NCBI GenBank assembly: GCA_963930645.1
Contig: OZ005662.1
Span: forward strand, 81,105,902-81,169,901
DNA length: 64,000 bases
Direction: 5' to 3'
Source: Salticus scenicus
Taxonomy: Eukaryota; Arthropoda; Arachnida; Araneae; Salticidae
Part shown: piece after piece, positions 37,814-47,409 of the stretch
Layout: each line of letters starts with the position of its first letter
How positions within the stretch are numbered: position 1 is the first letter of the stretch
Notes under the pieces: generated by a model
Seen by the model: only the letters and a program-made list of their open reading frames with translations
What the model was told of the DNA's origin: nothing
The model's database searches: none
Translations under genes and position numbers: made by a program

Positions 37814-38482
37814 TTATTCTTTATGAGAAAGGTTTAGATAGTTATATGGTATTTTTTCTTTTGTCTTTTCTATGAAATTATATTTCTCTCGAAGATATTT
37901 CGCAGGGTCCATTAAGGCTTTTTGGCAATAACATGTATTTGGGAATTCATCAGAAAAAACGCATCTTATACAATCGGTCAAGTGCCATTCTCTACTTTCA
38001 GGATTCAGAATTACATTGATTTCTCGTTGTTTTCCCATTTCTCTGACTTTTATTTCAAACTGTATAGCATTCCTTGTAGTTTTATATTCTTCATACCATT
38101 TGAACACATTTTCTCTATCTGAAACACAACGCTTGTAAAAATCTCGCACATTTTCAATTTGATCAGAATAATTAAACGCTAATAAAGAGCCGCTTAAACG
38201 TTCTTCCTTGTGTAATTTTTGGAAATTTTTTGAAAGCATTTCGTCTTCTAAATATTTTTCTGGAGACATCTTAGCGTGGTAGCAAGGACAAGTATCAGGT
38301 CCCTCTTTTGCATCGTCCTGAAACCATACACAATTATTTAAGTGCAATTCATCTCTTTTGTTCAAAAGAAATTTCAAGCGACTGTTATAACGACGAGATA
38401 ATACTTCAAAATGCAAAATATTAACTCGATTATTGCAAATCTTGTACTTTTTTCGCAGAGTATCTAAATAAGTAGTAGTCAT
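37814..38482 (-). CDS. Protein with duplicated Cys module, 222 residues
   Basis: The start is the ATG at 38482 ('MTTTYLDTLRKKY'); the longer frame begins with TTG. Two copies of one module are visible: 'HLNNCVWFQDD' ... 'PDTCPCYHAKMSPEKYLEDE' in the middle and 'HLTDCIRCVFSDE' ... 'PNTCYCQKALMDPAKYLREK' near the C-terminus. Each has C-x9-14-C-x-C, then a short helix MxPxKYL. The Cys spacing suggests metal binding or disulfides. A Lys/Glu-rich helical linker joins them. I know no family with this pattern. G+C is higher than in most neighbours. Confidence 0.65.
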   Translation of the reverse strand: MTTTYLDTLRKKYKICNNRVNILHFEVLSRRYNSRLKFLLNKRDELHLNNCVWFQDDAKEGPDTCPCYHAKMSPEKYLEDEMLSKNFQKLHKEERLSGSLLAFNYSDQIENVRDFYKRCVSDRENVFKWYEEYKTTRNAIQFEIKVREMGKQREINVILNPESREWHLTDCIRCVFSDEFPNTCYCQKALMDPAKYLREKYNFIEKTKEKIPYNYLNLSHKE

Positions 38483-38898
38483 GTTGAAATGATTTAGAAA
38501 CGGCAAGTCATATATATATCCACTTTTATCCACCAATAATTTTAAACAAAAAATAAAAAGACTTATTGATTAAACAACTTCTTTATTTCCGTTAGCTGAA
38601 AAAGATCCAACTAATAGTGAAAATTGCCATTTTTATATGTCAGAATTTGAAAAAACAAAAAAAGGTGGTCGAGTTATATGAAAAAGATTTGTTACCAACT
38701 ACAGTTAAAATAGTCATTTTATATGTCAGAATTTGAAAAAAAAAAAAAAAAAAAAAGTTTCAAATTAATCAACGTAATTTTTTTTTAAATTTTAAAATTT
38801 TTTAAAGGGTTTTACTTTATTTTATTTTTATTTTAATATTTTTTTATAAAAAGATATAACTATATAAAAGTGACTTTTATTACAAATAACAATTATTA

Positions 38899-39328
38899 AC
38901 GACAAAAATAGATATAAAATTGCAAATGATTTTGATAATCTAAAAATATATCTCAACCATTATCAGATTTTATAATTTTGATATTAAATTGATTGAACTT
39001 TCACATTATGTTTTAAAGTTATTATACGGTAAAAAAATAATTATTACCAGCTGCCTCGTAATAATTATTTTTTTACAGTCTCAAAAGAACAAATTATAGA
39101 TATTTTATTTTTTGTTCTGTAAAAATTCAGCTACTATGTATTATGGTGACAAAAAATATTGTAACGTCATATAAATTGCCTATCAGCGTGTCCAAAATCT
39201 TTAAATTGAAGATTTCTTTAAATTCACTTGACAAGAATATTATGTTATGTTGTAATATATATCGATATCCCAAATTAATTAGATATCGAAAAGAACTGAC
39301 ATATTTTAAATTCAATTAAAGGAATGAT
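38899..39328 (+). pseudogene. RING-H2 pseudogene, copy of 49421-49882
   Basis: The DNA follows the RING gene at 49421 from its leader ('taacgacaaaaatagatata' against 'taacgacataaatggatata') to its 3' end. The start ATG has become ATA (38908-38910), and there are internal deletions, including the segment that encodes the zinc-binding Cys/His residues. A 48-bp hairpin element has inserted at 39029-39076. The 3' flank still matches the 3' flank of the intact gene. Minus-strand ORFs across it are shadows. Confidence 0.85.
39029..39076. mobile_element. Miniature hairpin element inside RING pseudogene
   Basis: Perfect 19-bp arms GTAAAAAAATAATTATTAC and GTAATAATTATTTTTTTAC around a 10-bp loop. The intact RING gene has no such sequence at this point, so it is an insertion. 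Its ends resemble those of the 112-bp palindrome at 58386-58497. Confidence 0.8.
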
Positions 39329-39538
39329 GACATATTGTTTAACATTTCGATGGATAAATTTTAAAATTGATAAATGTCGAGATAATAATAATTGATAAAT
39401 GCCGAGATAATAATTTAATAAATTGTGACATGATTTTATTTTTATTTCTTTATATTCTTTTATCTTTAAAAAGACCTTCAAACTATAAAGAATGTCATGC
39501 AATGACACACCTTTTGATAAAGTGACGTAATCGAGTTG

Positions 39539-39546
39539 TATATAAA
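39539..39546 (+). promoter_or_regulatory. TATA box for 39585-40178
   Basis: TATATAAA inside GTATATAAACCCA, with its start 46 bp before the ATG. The same 13 bases form the promoter core of the unrelated gene at 45931. Confidence 0.75.
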
Positions 39547-39584
39547 CCCACTCGCCATTTCATTCTTTCTCATTCCTTTTCAAT

Positions 39585-40178
39585 ATGGCGTTTGAATTTC
39601 TCCATTTGCCTGAGTTAGTTCAAGAGAAAATTATGAAATTGTATTTGCCACCATTTTTTAAATGCCATCAATTAAGGAAAATAAATGAATTATCATCACT
39701 ATTGAAAAGAAAAAGTTCGTGGCTTCATCCTTCAGATGAACTGTTTGAATTGCTGGATTTAATTTCATCGCTTTCCTCAGGATTTTATACATCAAGCAAT
39801 CCACTCAAGGATAGTTTTTACATAAACATTGAAGATGAAACAATAAAGTTTTTCCATATTTCAGGACCTGACAGATTTGGAGTATTAAAATGGTTGGATA
39901 CCAAGCAACCCATCATGAAAGAAATGAAAATAAATCCTGTTATCGAATTTCTAAAAGAATTTTTAAATAGATACTCATTCAGTGAAAATCCATCGGAAAT
40001 GTTAAAAAGTTATTTGGTGAATAACGAAATAAAATGGTGTCACCGACAATCAATCACAGAATTTAAACTTGTGGAGGGGAAAAAATTTGTCATCACGTTT
40101 AGTGAACTGTATTATGGCCTCCACAAGTTTATTCCATGCAATATCACCCAAAATTTACAAGAATCATTAAGATATTGA
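39585..40178 (+). CDS. F-box-like family protein, 197 residues
   Basis: Starts at the first ATG after a strong TATA box. Residues 2-40 ('FEFLHLPELVQEKIMKLYLP') have F-box character (LP-x-E/L-x2-K/I pattern). 'SSGFYTSSNPL' and 'DSFYINIEDETIKFFHI' align with the GWY/YISVDEK region of the 53068, 56382 and 35905 proteins. It is shorter and more diverged than those. Likely role, by inference: adaptor that brings a target to a Skp1-cullin ligase. The downstream flank contains the dispersed repeat at 40425-40670. Confidence 0.6.
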   Translation: MAFEFLHLPELVQEKIMKLYLPPFFKCHQLRKINELSSLLKRKSSWLHPSDELFELLDLISSLSSGFYTSSNPLKDSFYINIEDETIKFFHISGPDRFGVLKWLDTKQPIMKEMKINPVIEFLKEFLNRYSFSENPSEMLKSYLVNNEIKWCHRQSITEFKLVEGKKFVITFSELYYGLHKFIPCNITQNLQESLRY

Positions 40179-40424
40179 TCCCCTGGACATTTTTCATTTT
40201 CAATGGCCAGATATGGAATAATCTATTTACGAGTTTTTAAAGGATCTCAAATATTATCTTTATTTAAAAGAATGTGTCATCATAAAACATAAACAGGAAT
40301 TTTTAAATGTGAGATTTGCAAATTTATTTATTTTCATATGCCATCAAGTATAAACGTTTTTCATATCCAATTCGTTTATTGAAAAAAATATTTGGTCCAA
40401 AGATTTGTAAAAATACTTCATTAT

Positions 40425-40670
40425 TTATTTGGTTTTCATAAATGATTATATTTGTGCTCTTTTTTAATTAAAATTATTATTTATATGGTTTTTATAAATG
40501 ATTTTATGTGTATATAATGTTCTTTTTTAATTAAAAATCTGTTGTGATTTTATATATTTGTTTCTTTAATAAAAACTGTTCAAAATTAAATGTCTTATTA
40601 TTTTTTTTAATTTTCAAACAAATCGTATATAGAAATTTGAAATAGATAGAATTTGAATTTTAGTGAATTT
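40425..40670 (+). repeat. Second copy of the 36885-37110 repeat
   Basis: 'ttcattatttatttggtttt', 'aatgattatatttgtgctct' and 'aaaattaaatgtcttattat' repeat the earlier block in the same order and orientation. Confidence 0.75.
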
Positions 40671-40870
40671 CATTTTTCAATTTGCTATTTAATTAAAATG
40701 CAAATGTTACTTTTTGAAATTAGTTTGGCTGAAATAGAATGTTATCGGATTTTTTTCAAGATTTAAGCATTGAAATTTCGCTATTTAATTAAATGTTAAA
40801 ATTCAAATGTTATTTTTTGAAAATAGCTTGGCTGAAATAGTCAAATTTGATGTTTTCTAATAAAAATATA
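40671..40870. repeat. hr-like degenerate units
   Basis: Two units with 'gctatttaattaaa', 'tgttaaaattcaaatgttat' and 'aaatagcttggctgaaatag'. These words also occur in the 288-bp array and in its degenerate 3' end (35510-35550). Non-coding. Confidence 0.65.
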
Positions 40871-41058
40871 TATTTCAAATTGATTTTCATAGATTTAAAA
40901 TTTTTCATTTTCATTTTTTTAAAAAATATTTAAAATATTAAAAAATTATAACTAAAATGATCATTTGATAAAAAAGAAAAATCAAAATATAAAAGTTTAT
41001 ATAAACTTTCATCCAAACAAGAAAATATCTCTTAAGACACCAAAACTTTTTTAGAAGA

Positions 41059-41275
41059 TAAAAGGCGAGATCTTAAAATTATTGATGATAAAAAATGGGT
41101 GTGAAAATCTCAAGATTATTCTAAAGATTTTTAGAAAAAAATATATCATTAAAAATTACAATTATATTATTTGTTATGATTCAAAAAAAAAAGATCAACA
41201 TAACTACAATTGATTGAATCAGATTTGTTTGTCATTTATTTTATTAAACAAGAAATGGAAGGAGTAATTTTAATA
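41059..41275 (+). repeat. Left arm of long inverted repeat around a RING gene
   Basis: 'ataaaaggcgagatcttaaa', 'attacaattatattatttgt' and 'gtttgtcatttattttatta' appear reverse complemented, in reverse order, at 42025-42224. The arms are about 200 bp with indels. Between them is about 750 bp carrying the RING gene at 41577-41855. Confidence 0.85.
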
Positions 41276-41576
41276 ATAAAAAAATCTATCCTGTGAGATT
41301 ATTCTAATTTTTGAGTTGTATGATAAAACATAAATATAATTAAATATTTGAAAGTTGTTTAAGAAATTAAATTATAAAATTGCAAATATTCTAGCATTTT
41401 CAAAGTGGATAAATGGTGATGACGCTCGTACTAATAAATAAATTTTTATCTAAATTAAATAAACGACACAAAAAAAATAGTCAAATAACAGTTTATTTTG
41501 AATTACAACATATTATATATGTCTTTAACAACTTGTCAAATACTTTTTTAAAAAGCTCTTCTTTTAAATTGGATTA

Positions 41577-41855
41577 CTAACATAAATTGGAGTCATCCCA
41601 ATCAGTATCATAAAGGTCTAACACCAGTCTTCTTAACATTTCTTGACGTAAAAATTCATGCATCGGGTCATCTTCTTTAATCGTCCAAAGGATTGTAGAC
41701 AAATCTGTAGCTTGAATTGGTTCATTACAAGATGGGCAGCATACATTTTTTGTCGACAGGATAAAATTTCTAACACATGATAGATGAATGTTATGTTTAC
41801 ACTTCATCAACGTAGATGAATTTGCTGGTGTGGAGCACTGAATGCAATCCATCAT
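41577..41855 (-). CDS. RING-H2 protein, 92 residues
   Basis: Probable E3 ubiquitin ligase or RING adaptor. The RING occupies residues 4-46: C-x2-C ('CIQC'), x10, C-x-H-x2-H-x2-C ('CKHNIHLSC'), then C-x2-C ('CPSC'), a complete C3H2C3 set. The rest is an acidic helix ending 'YDTDWDDSNLC'. The ATG at 41855 follows a TATAAATA box (41884-41891, minus strand) at the distance seen in other island genes. Small stand-alone RING proteins are common in arthropod DNA viruses. The gene sits inside a long inverted repeat. Confidence 0.85.
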   Translation of the reverse strand: MMDCIQCSTPANSSTLMKCKHNIHLSCVRNFILSTKNVCCPSCNEPIQATDLSTILWTIKEDDPMHEFLRQEMLRRLVLDLYDTDWDDSNLC

Positions 41856-41883
41856 TATGATCTCGGATATTCTTTCGAATCTC

Positions 41884-41891
41884 TATTTATA
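41884..41891 (-). promoter_or_regulatory. TATA box for the RING gene at 41577-41855
   Basis: TATAAATA on the minus strand, 29 bp before the ATG at 41855. Confidence 0.55.
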
Positions 41892-42024
41892 CTCGACATA
41901 GTTAAAAAAAAACTATTTATATAATGTCAGCAAAACTGTCGATTTGAACTTTTATTGAATTAAACTGACTATTTTTTTTGTGTCGTATATTTAATTACAT
42001 AAAAATAAATAAATTTTAATATTT

Positions 42025-42224
42025 ATCATTTGACCATTTCTCGTTTAATAAAATAAATGACAAACAAATGAAAAAATTTTGGTTCAATCCTTCTTTTTTG
42101 AATCATAACAAATAATATAATTGTAATTTTCAATGATATATTTAAAAAAAATCTTTAGATCGAGATTTTATATTAACCTTACCAGGTCAATTGTCATTTA
42201 TAATTTTAAGATCTCGCCTTTTAT
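42025..42224 (-). repeat. Right arm of long inverted repeat around a RING gene
   Basis: 'taataaaataaatgacaaac', 'acaaataatataattgtaat' and 'tttaagatctcgccttttat' mirror the left arm at 41059-41275. ORFs on both strands here (42133-42399) are products of the repeat and are not called. Confidence 0.85.
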
Positions 42225-42838
42225 GTATATCACTTTTATAAATTTTTTGGTAAATCTGGAGCGAGGTTATTCTAAAGATTTTAGAAAAAATTGTATTCGA
42301 AAGATTTTTAGAATTTTTTTTTATTAATAAATGTATCCATTCTTCAAATAAACATTTCGAATAACTATTTATAAAGCCATCAACAAAAAATTTTTTCAAT
42401 TATTGTAAATATTTATTTCTTTTTTTTCATTTAAAAGATCAAAGGTCTTTTTTTATTATGTAAAAATTTAAAGTCTATTCTTACAATTCATTTTAGATAA
42501 GAATGCAATATATTTTATTCTGATACAAAAAGATCATCGCAAATATTTATTCACCAGATCTGTCAGAGCTAAAAAAAATAAATCCTCTGTCAGAAAATCT
42601 TATTAAACAACTAATAAAAATTTCACTATAAAAGTACATCCACCTTTTTCGGCACCTTTTTTAAAACATAAAATTTAAATTTTATGTTTTATATTTTTTG
42701 ATATATATTTTTATCTTTTATATAGAATTTAAATTATGTTTTAATTTTATATATCAAAAATATATATTTTTGTAGAAAATTTAAATTACATATATATTTC
42801 ACTTTCTCAGACTCAAAATTGTATTTTAACGTTGTGTG
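42225..42838. other. AT-rich spacer with a 35-bp dispersed motif
   Basis: No gene. 'aaatatttattcaccagatc' + 'tgtcagag' near 42541-42568 recurs near 44872-44898. (TA)-rich sequence before the next gene includes a TATATAT near 42790, about 49 bp before its ATG, which could be its TATA element. Confidence 0.5.
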
Positions 42839-44425
42839 ATGGCTCGCAACAAAATAGATCGATACCGTAAAGTTCTTTCTCGAGACACCGTTCGTTTTCC
42901 ATGTCCTAAATGTGGAATAAGTCTTTTGTCAAAAGAATATGAAAAACATTGTACGAAAAATTGTATGGACAACATGAATGCTAAAAAATGTTGTGTTTGG
43001 TGTTCTGGAGTTGAGAAATTCAAGAAAAAATATGACGCTGCGGACCATTTGTTAAAATGTTATAAGAAATTTAAATATTGTGTAACCGCAAAACAAAAAA
43101 TTGAAAAAAGACCATCGTCATTAACAGAAGAATTACAATTTTTCGATTTTACACCTATGTGTGAAAAACAAAACTTTTTTGACTGCGAAAAAATATCTGA
43201 CATTGATTACATGAAACCTGTTTGTCCTTTGGATTTGAGCGATGAAACTTTACTTGTACCTTTCAAAGACGATACTTTGAATCTGGCTGCTACCTGTGTT
43301 CAAAAATATGTTCGCGGAGGATATATTTGGTGCCATGTAATGGTGCGAGCCATAGCTTATAAAAGTTTTGTTCTCGCCATGGAAAAATATAATGACGGAA
43401 ATATTAAGACTTTACCTTTTTCGTGTTGGTGCAATGGTGGAAATGAATCGGAGACCTGTTTTAGACAACATAAACACATGATTTTGATTTCGCGTTCTTT
43501 GGATGATTTCAGACGCATGTGGAAAAATGTTGTCGCACCTAAATCCATAAAAAAACCTTATCCTAAATTTAAGTGTAAGAGTTTTAGAGATATCGAATCC
43601 GAAATGCATCTGGTGAATACGATGGGTTATTTAAGCCAACGTGAATCTGAATGTAATTTTAAATTTTGCGAGGAGGAAGTGAAAATTAAAAAAACAGGAA
43701 GAAGGAAAGAAAATCATTTTTGTATCGCAGAAACTTTACCTTTGGATTATAGATTGGTATTGGCAACTTTGTGGGACGGAGGTATTATGAAATTGATAGG
43801 ACAAAATTATAATCGTCGTGATCCTAAAGATTTGCTATACATTCCATTGGAAATGATGGATTCGAAATGGAAAGCTCAAATTAAGAACTTACCTGGAATC
43901 AAAATGAATTTAGTTTTACCAGTGACTGAGAATGTTCAAATTTCCAAAGAAGTCTCGGATCGCTATTTGCATTTGAATAATGGAAAAAAAATCTATTTTG
44001 TCGAACAACAGAAAAATGACATTAATGAAAATATATTATTTTATAACGTCGTCAAAGAGGATTGGTGGGAACCTAGCCGGAGACAACAAGATTGTTTGAA
44101 TTGTGCTAAACCAATCATGGAACATTGCGAAGAATTGGAGAAAAAAAATAAAGAATTACGAATGGAAACTGAACGGAAACACGAAAAAATCAGGGAATTG
44201 AAAAACAAATTTGAGAATTTACGAGTGGAAATTGAACAAAGGCGCGAAGAAGAAATTAGAGAATTGAAAAACAGAATGAAAACCGTAGAAGAGAAAAATG
44301 ATTCACTTCAAGAAGAAAATAGATCGCTTCAAAACAAAATCGAATATTTGAGAGAGACTGAAATTGCTAGATTGGTAGCCGAAAATGTTGAGCTAAAAAG
44401 AAGATTGTCTAAATATGAATCATAA
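42839..44425 (+). CDS. Large zinc-finger, HUH-like, coiled-coil protein, 528 residues
   Basis: The start is the ATG at 42839. Residues 22-42 form a C-x2-C-x12-H-x4-C zinc finger ('CPKCGISLLSKEYEKHC'), with a second Cys pair 'CCVWC' at 51-55. Residues 211-218 (HKHMILIS) have the HxH-plus-hydrophobics form of an HUH nickase motif, and Y264 in 'MGYLSQ' parallels Y141 in 'SYISE' of the 31229-32383 protein. After a globular region there is a Cys pair 'CLNC' and a C-terminal coiled coil from about residue 430 to the end (heptad-rich E/K/L/R). Possible role: ssDNA binding or replication initiation; this is inference. It is the largest intact gene of the island and less AT-rich than its neighbours. 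Confidence 0.65.
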   Translation: MARNKIDRYRKVLSRDTVRFPCPKCGISLLSKEYEKHCTKNCMDNMNAKKCCVWCSGVEKFKKKYDAADHLLKCYKKFKYCVTAKQKIEKRPSSLTEELQFFDFTPMCEKQNFFDCEKISDIDYMKPVCPLDLSDETLLVPFKDDTLNLAATCVQKYVRGGYIWCHVMVRAIAYKSFVLAMEKYNDGNIKTLPFSCWCNGGNESETCFRQHKHMILISRSLDDFRRMWKNVVAPKSIKKPYPKFKCKSFRDIESEMHLVNTMGYLSQRESECNFKFCEEEVKIKKTGRRKENHFCIAETLPLDYRLVLATLWDGGIMKLIGQNYNRRDPKDLLYIPLEMMDSKWKAQIKNLPGIKMNLVLPVTENVQISKEVSDRYLHLNNGKKIYFVEQQKNDINENILFYNVVKEDWWEPSRRQQDCLNCAKPIMEHCEELEKKNKELRMETERKHEKIRELKNKFENLRVEIEQRREEEIRELKNRMKTVEEKNDSLQEENRSLQNKIEYLRETEIARLVAENVELKRRLSKYES

Positions 44426-44552
44426 TTTTGTAATAATATATTTATCACGGATTATAAATAAATATGGAATTTTAAATATATAAAAATTAAAACTTAAATA
44501 CATTTCAAACTTTTTCAGGATTTAAATAAGATTATAAAGGTTTATTTTAATG

Positions 44553-44646
44553 TCCCCAGTAGCGCAATTGGCTAGCGCGTGGTACTTATAAAACAGTATA
44601 ATTGTGAGCTATGCCGAGGTTGTGAGTTCGATCCTCACCTGGGGAA
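44553..44646 (+). tRNA. tRNA-Ile(UAU) with 20-nt intron
   Basis: It folds into a full cloverleaf: acceptor TCCCCAG/CTGGGGA, D arm GCGC...GCGC, anticodon stem TGGTA/TGCCG with loop CTTATAA, and T arm GTGAG-TTCGATC-CTCAC. The anticodon TAT is at 44587-44589 with U33 and A37. An intron (44591-44610) lies after position 37, the canonical nuclear site, and tRNA-Ile(UAU) is one of the few animal tRNAs that carry an intron. It decodes AUA, a common codon in the AT-rich genes around it. It lies between two island genes, so it was probably captured from a host; splicing would need the host enzymes. Confidence 0.92.
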
Positions 44647-44984
44647 AATTATTTTTTATACATGTCATTATTGTTTTTTAATAAATACAAAAATCAAAAA
44701 TGATTTCTTTAAAAAATATGTAAATGTTTAATTTTTTAGTTCTCAATATTTCTTTTTTAATGATTATCATAATAATGTAAGATTTTATTTAACGATAAAC
44801 ATTTTGTAAACCCACGTTTATATATTTTAAAGTAGGCTGCAATTTATTTCATGTTTGAATAGATCATCACAAATATTTATTCACCAGATCTGTCAGAGTA
44901 AATAAATGATCCATATATAGTCACTACGAACCTAAATAATTGTATTTTAAAAACTTGGACTTTTTTTATAAATTTATTCATTTT

Positions 44985-45790
44985 TTAAAATTACTTTTTT
45001 TATATTTCAATTTTGGCTATCTAATTAATGTTAAAATTCAAATGAAATTTTATTCTATTTCAATATTAAAAAAGCTATTTTAAAAAAATGAAATTTGAAT
45101 TTTAATATAGTTTAATATATAGTGAAATTTCGCATTTTTTTTATAAATCGCTATCTAATTAAACGTTAAAATTCAATTGATATTTTATTTTAATTTAAGG
45201 TTAAATAAGTCATTTTTAAAAAAACCAAAATTTGAATTTTAACATTTAATTATTTAGCTAAATTTCAATTTTGAAATTCGAAATTTCGATAAGTAATAAA
45301 ACGCTAAAATTTAAATGAAATTTTATTCTATTTCAATATTAAATAAGCTATTTTTTTAAAAAAATAGCTTATTTAATATTTAATTATTTAGCTAAATTCC
45401 AGTTTTTAAAATTTCAACTTTTAAATTTAGCTAAATAATTAAATATCAAATTATATTTTATTCAATTTCAAAATTAAATAAGCTATTTAAAAAAATAAAA
45501 TTTTAGCATTTTATTTTATAGTGAAATTTCGGATTTTAAATTTTCAATTTTGAAAAATGGCTATATAATTAAATGTCAAATTATATCTATTTTAAAATTT
45601 AAAAGCTATTTAAAAAAATAAATTTTAATTTTAGGATTTAAATATATAGTGAAATTTCAGATTTTAAAATTTCAATTTTGAAAAATCGCGATATATTTAA
45701 ATGCTAAAATTCAAATGACTTATATTCAAGGTTAAATAAGCTATTTAAAAAAAATAAAATTGGACTTTTAACATTAATTATATAACATCT
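44985..45790. repeat. hr-like degenerate repeat field
   Basis: About seven diverged units with 'taattaaacgttaaaattca', 'tttattctatttcaatatta', 'aataagctattt' and 'agtgaaatttc'. The words and their order match the half-units of the 288-bp array but with many changes. No ORF. The field separates the tRNA from the gene at 45931. Confidence 0.7.
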
Positions 45791-45866
45791 AGTTAAATTA
45801 ACATTAAGCCAAACTAACTGTAAAGTTTATATATTTCATAATCTCATAACGTCATTTCTCATTGTG

Positions 45867-45874
45867 TATATAAA
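45867..45874 (+). promoter_or_regulatory. TATA box for 45931-46428
   Basis: TATATAAA in GTATATAAACCCA, identical over 13 bases to the promoter at 39537-39549. Its start is 64 bp before the ATG. Confidence 0.75.
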
Positions 45875-45930
45875 CCCATCATTTATTCCAGGTTTTTAGT
45901 ATCATTTATTCGACGTCCTTAGTTAATACA

Positions 45931-46428
45931 ATGTTTTTCAAAGTGTCATTTTTCGTGAATAAACCAACAATAAGAGCTGCAGTGGGTAATGATGGAAATA
46001 TATATTTTTTTGCTGTGGATGTGGACCGTTTTTACGGATGCACTTTTCCAAAACCTTCAAAAGACTTGAAAAATTTGACACCTAGTCATTATAAAAAAGT
46101 TTTAAATGGCAAAGACTCAAGAGTGTACAGTTTCAAAGAAATGCTGAATGTCATTTTTAAAACAACTAAAGATCAAATAACAGTGGACATAATGGATTAC
46201 TTGTGGCATTTTGGTTATACATCAGATAATTTACCCAATTTGAAATATTCGGATCCTGATACTGCATTTATTTTGAACATTCGAAATAACTGTGGAATGC
46301 GCATTCAGGCCTATTTACGTTTATTTGTAAATGGTATTTTATCGAGTAATAAAGTACACAGAAAAAATGATGAACATGTAAAATGTGTTCAAACATTGGC
46401 TGAATCTAAACATGGATTCTGGAGATAA
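45931..46428 (+). CDS. Hypothetical protein, possibly Bro-N/KilA-N-like, 165 residues
   Basis: Begins at the first ATG after a strong TATA box. The N-terminal part ('IRAAVGNDGNIYFFAVDVDR' then 'FYG') resembles the start of Bro-N domains, which run 'V-R-x-V-x2-D/G-G-x-x-F-V-A-x-D-V' before a helix. Such DNA-binding domains are common in insect DNA viruses. The rest ('SFKEMLNVIFKTTKDQI', 'NIRNNCGMRIQAYLRLF') is helical and not recognised. The Bro-N resemblance is weak and could be chance. No Cys motif or membrane segment. Confidence 0.6.
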   Translation: MFFKVSFFVNKPTIRAAVGNDGNIYFFAVDVDRFYGCTFPKPSKDLKNLTPSHYKKVLNGKDSRVYSFKEMLNVIFKTTKDQITVDIMDYLWHFGYTSDNLPNLKYSDPDTAFILNIRNNCGMRIQAYLRLFVNGILSSNKVHRKNDEHVKCVQTLAESKHGFWR

Positions 46429-46449
46429 ATGTAATTGTATATATAAATA

Positions 46450-46455
46450 ATCAAT

Positions 46456-46502
<47 letters not shown>

Positions 46503-46503
46503 T
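46450..46503 (+). repeat. (ATT)n microsatellite
   Basis: About 17 uninterrupted ATT units just after the stop of the preceding gene. Confidence 0.9.
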
Positions 46504-46713
46504 ACATTTGTTATATCAAATTTGAAATGAAATATTTGTTTGCTAATAAAATATTATTTGCTTCAGAATTTTTTTCATAAATTTAAAAATATATTTTAAT
46601 TAAAAAATTAAAAAAGAAAATATATAGCTAAGAAGAATATATATAAGCGTATATATAGATGTATATAATAATATATACGTTATTAAATAGATTATTTTTT
46701 GAATTTATCAGAA

Positions 46714-47409
46714 ATGGATAAAATTTTCTTTGACGATGATTCCACTTATCATATATTACATATTATTCAGTCTGAATCTAGTATAAAATTAACAGAGTAT
46801 GGTCGATATAATAAACATTTTGAACGTGCTGCAATTTATATGACTTTACCTATACGTAAAACTGTTTTAAAAAACTTAATAGATTCCTTTGATACAATTT
46901 ATTCATTTATTGATGGTGATCTTTTCATTAAAGGAAATGACAAACATTATATTTTTAATTCTATAAAACGATGTTTAGTAACTCCTGATTCAAAAACAAT
47001 ATATTTAGATCAATGTCATTATGAAAATATTTATAAATCTGATGATAAACATTTATATTTATTACATAATCCTAATGAATTAATTTTATTAAAAGAACCA
47101 AATGAAAATGACAAATGTCATGTTTTACACGCCATTCAAAATGAAGGTTTAATTTGCCCATCCAGGAATAAAAGAAGAATAAAACATTTTACAAAAGAAT
47201 ACCAAGTTATGGGAACTATAGAATTTAAATCCGATACTTTTATTCATTTGAATAATAAGAAAAATCACGACATAAAAGCTCATATAAAATTTCATGAAGT
47301 GCCTGATTTTGAAGGTATAACGAATAAAAGTTGTATTTATAATATATTACAAAAAATATATAGAGATAATTATAATGAAAAACGAATTTTTGGACATCAC
47401 AGATTTTAA
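46714..47409 (+). CDS. Hypothetical island protein, 231 residues
   Basis: The start is the ATG at 46714; the extension upstream begins with TTG. No domain recognised. The chain is rich in Asn, Lys, Ile and Tyr, with many AUA codons, like the neighbouring island genes. Scattered Cys/His ('NDKCHVLHAIQNEGLICP') could bind metal but form no standard motif. The upstream sequence 46635-46680 is (TA)-rich with several TATATAA candidates. The next gene starts about 170 bp downstream on the same strand. Confidence 0.65.
   Translation: MDKIFFDDDSTYHILHIIQSESSIKLTEYGRYNKHFERAAIYMTLPIRKTVLKNLIDSFDTIYSFIDGDLFIKGNDKHYIFNSIKRCLVTPDSKTIYLDQCHYENIYKSDDKHLYLLHNPNELILLKEPNENDKCHVLHAIQNEGLICPSRNKRRIKHFTKEYQVMGTIEFKSDTFIHLNNKKNHDIKAHIKFHEVPDFEGITNKSCIYNILQKIYRDNYNEKRIFGHHRF

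Noticed and set aside
39127..39508. Two minus-strand ORFs
   Set aside because: Shadows of the RING pseudogene and its 3' flank.
42133..42399. ORFs on both strands after the RING gene
   Set aside because: They lie in and just beyond the right inverted-repeat arm and have no domain.
43357..43609. Minus-strand ORFs inside 42839-44425
   Set aside because: Antisense shadows of the zinc-finger/HUH-like gene.
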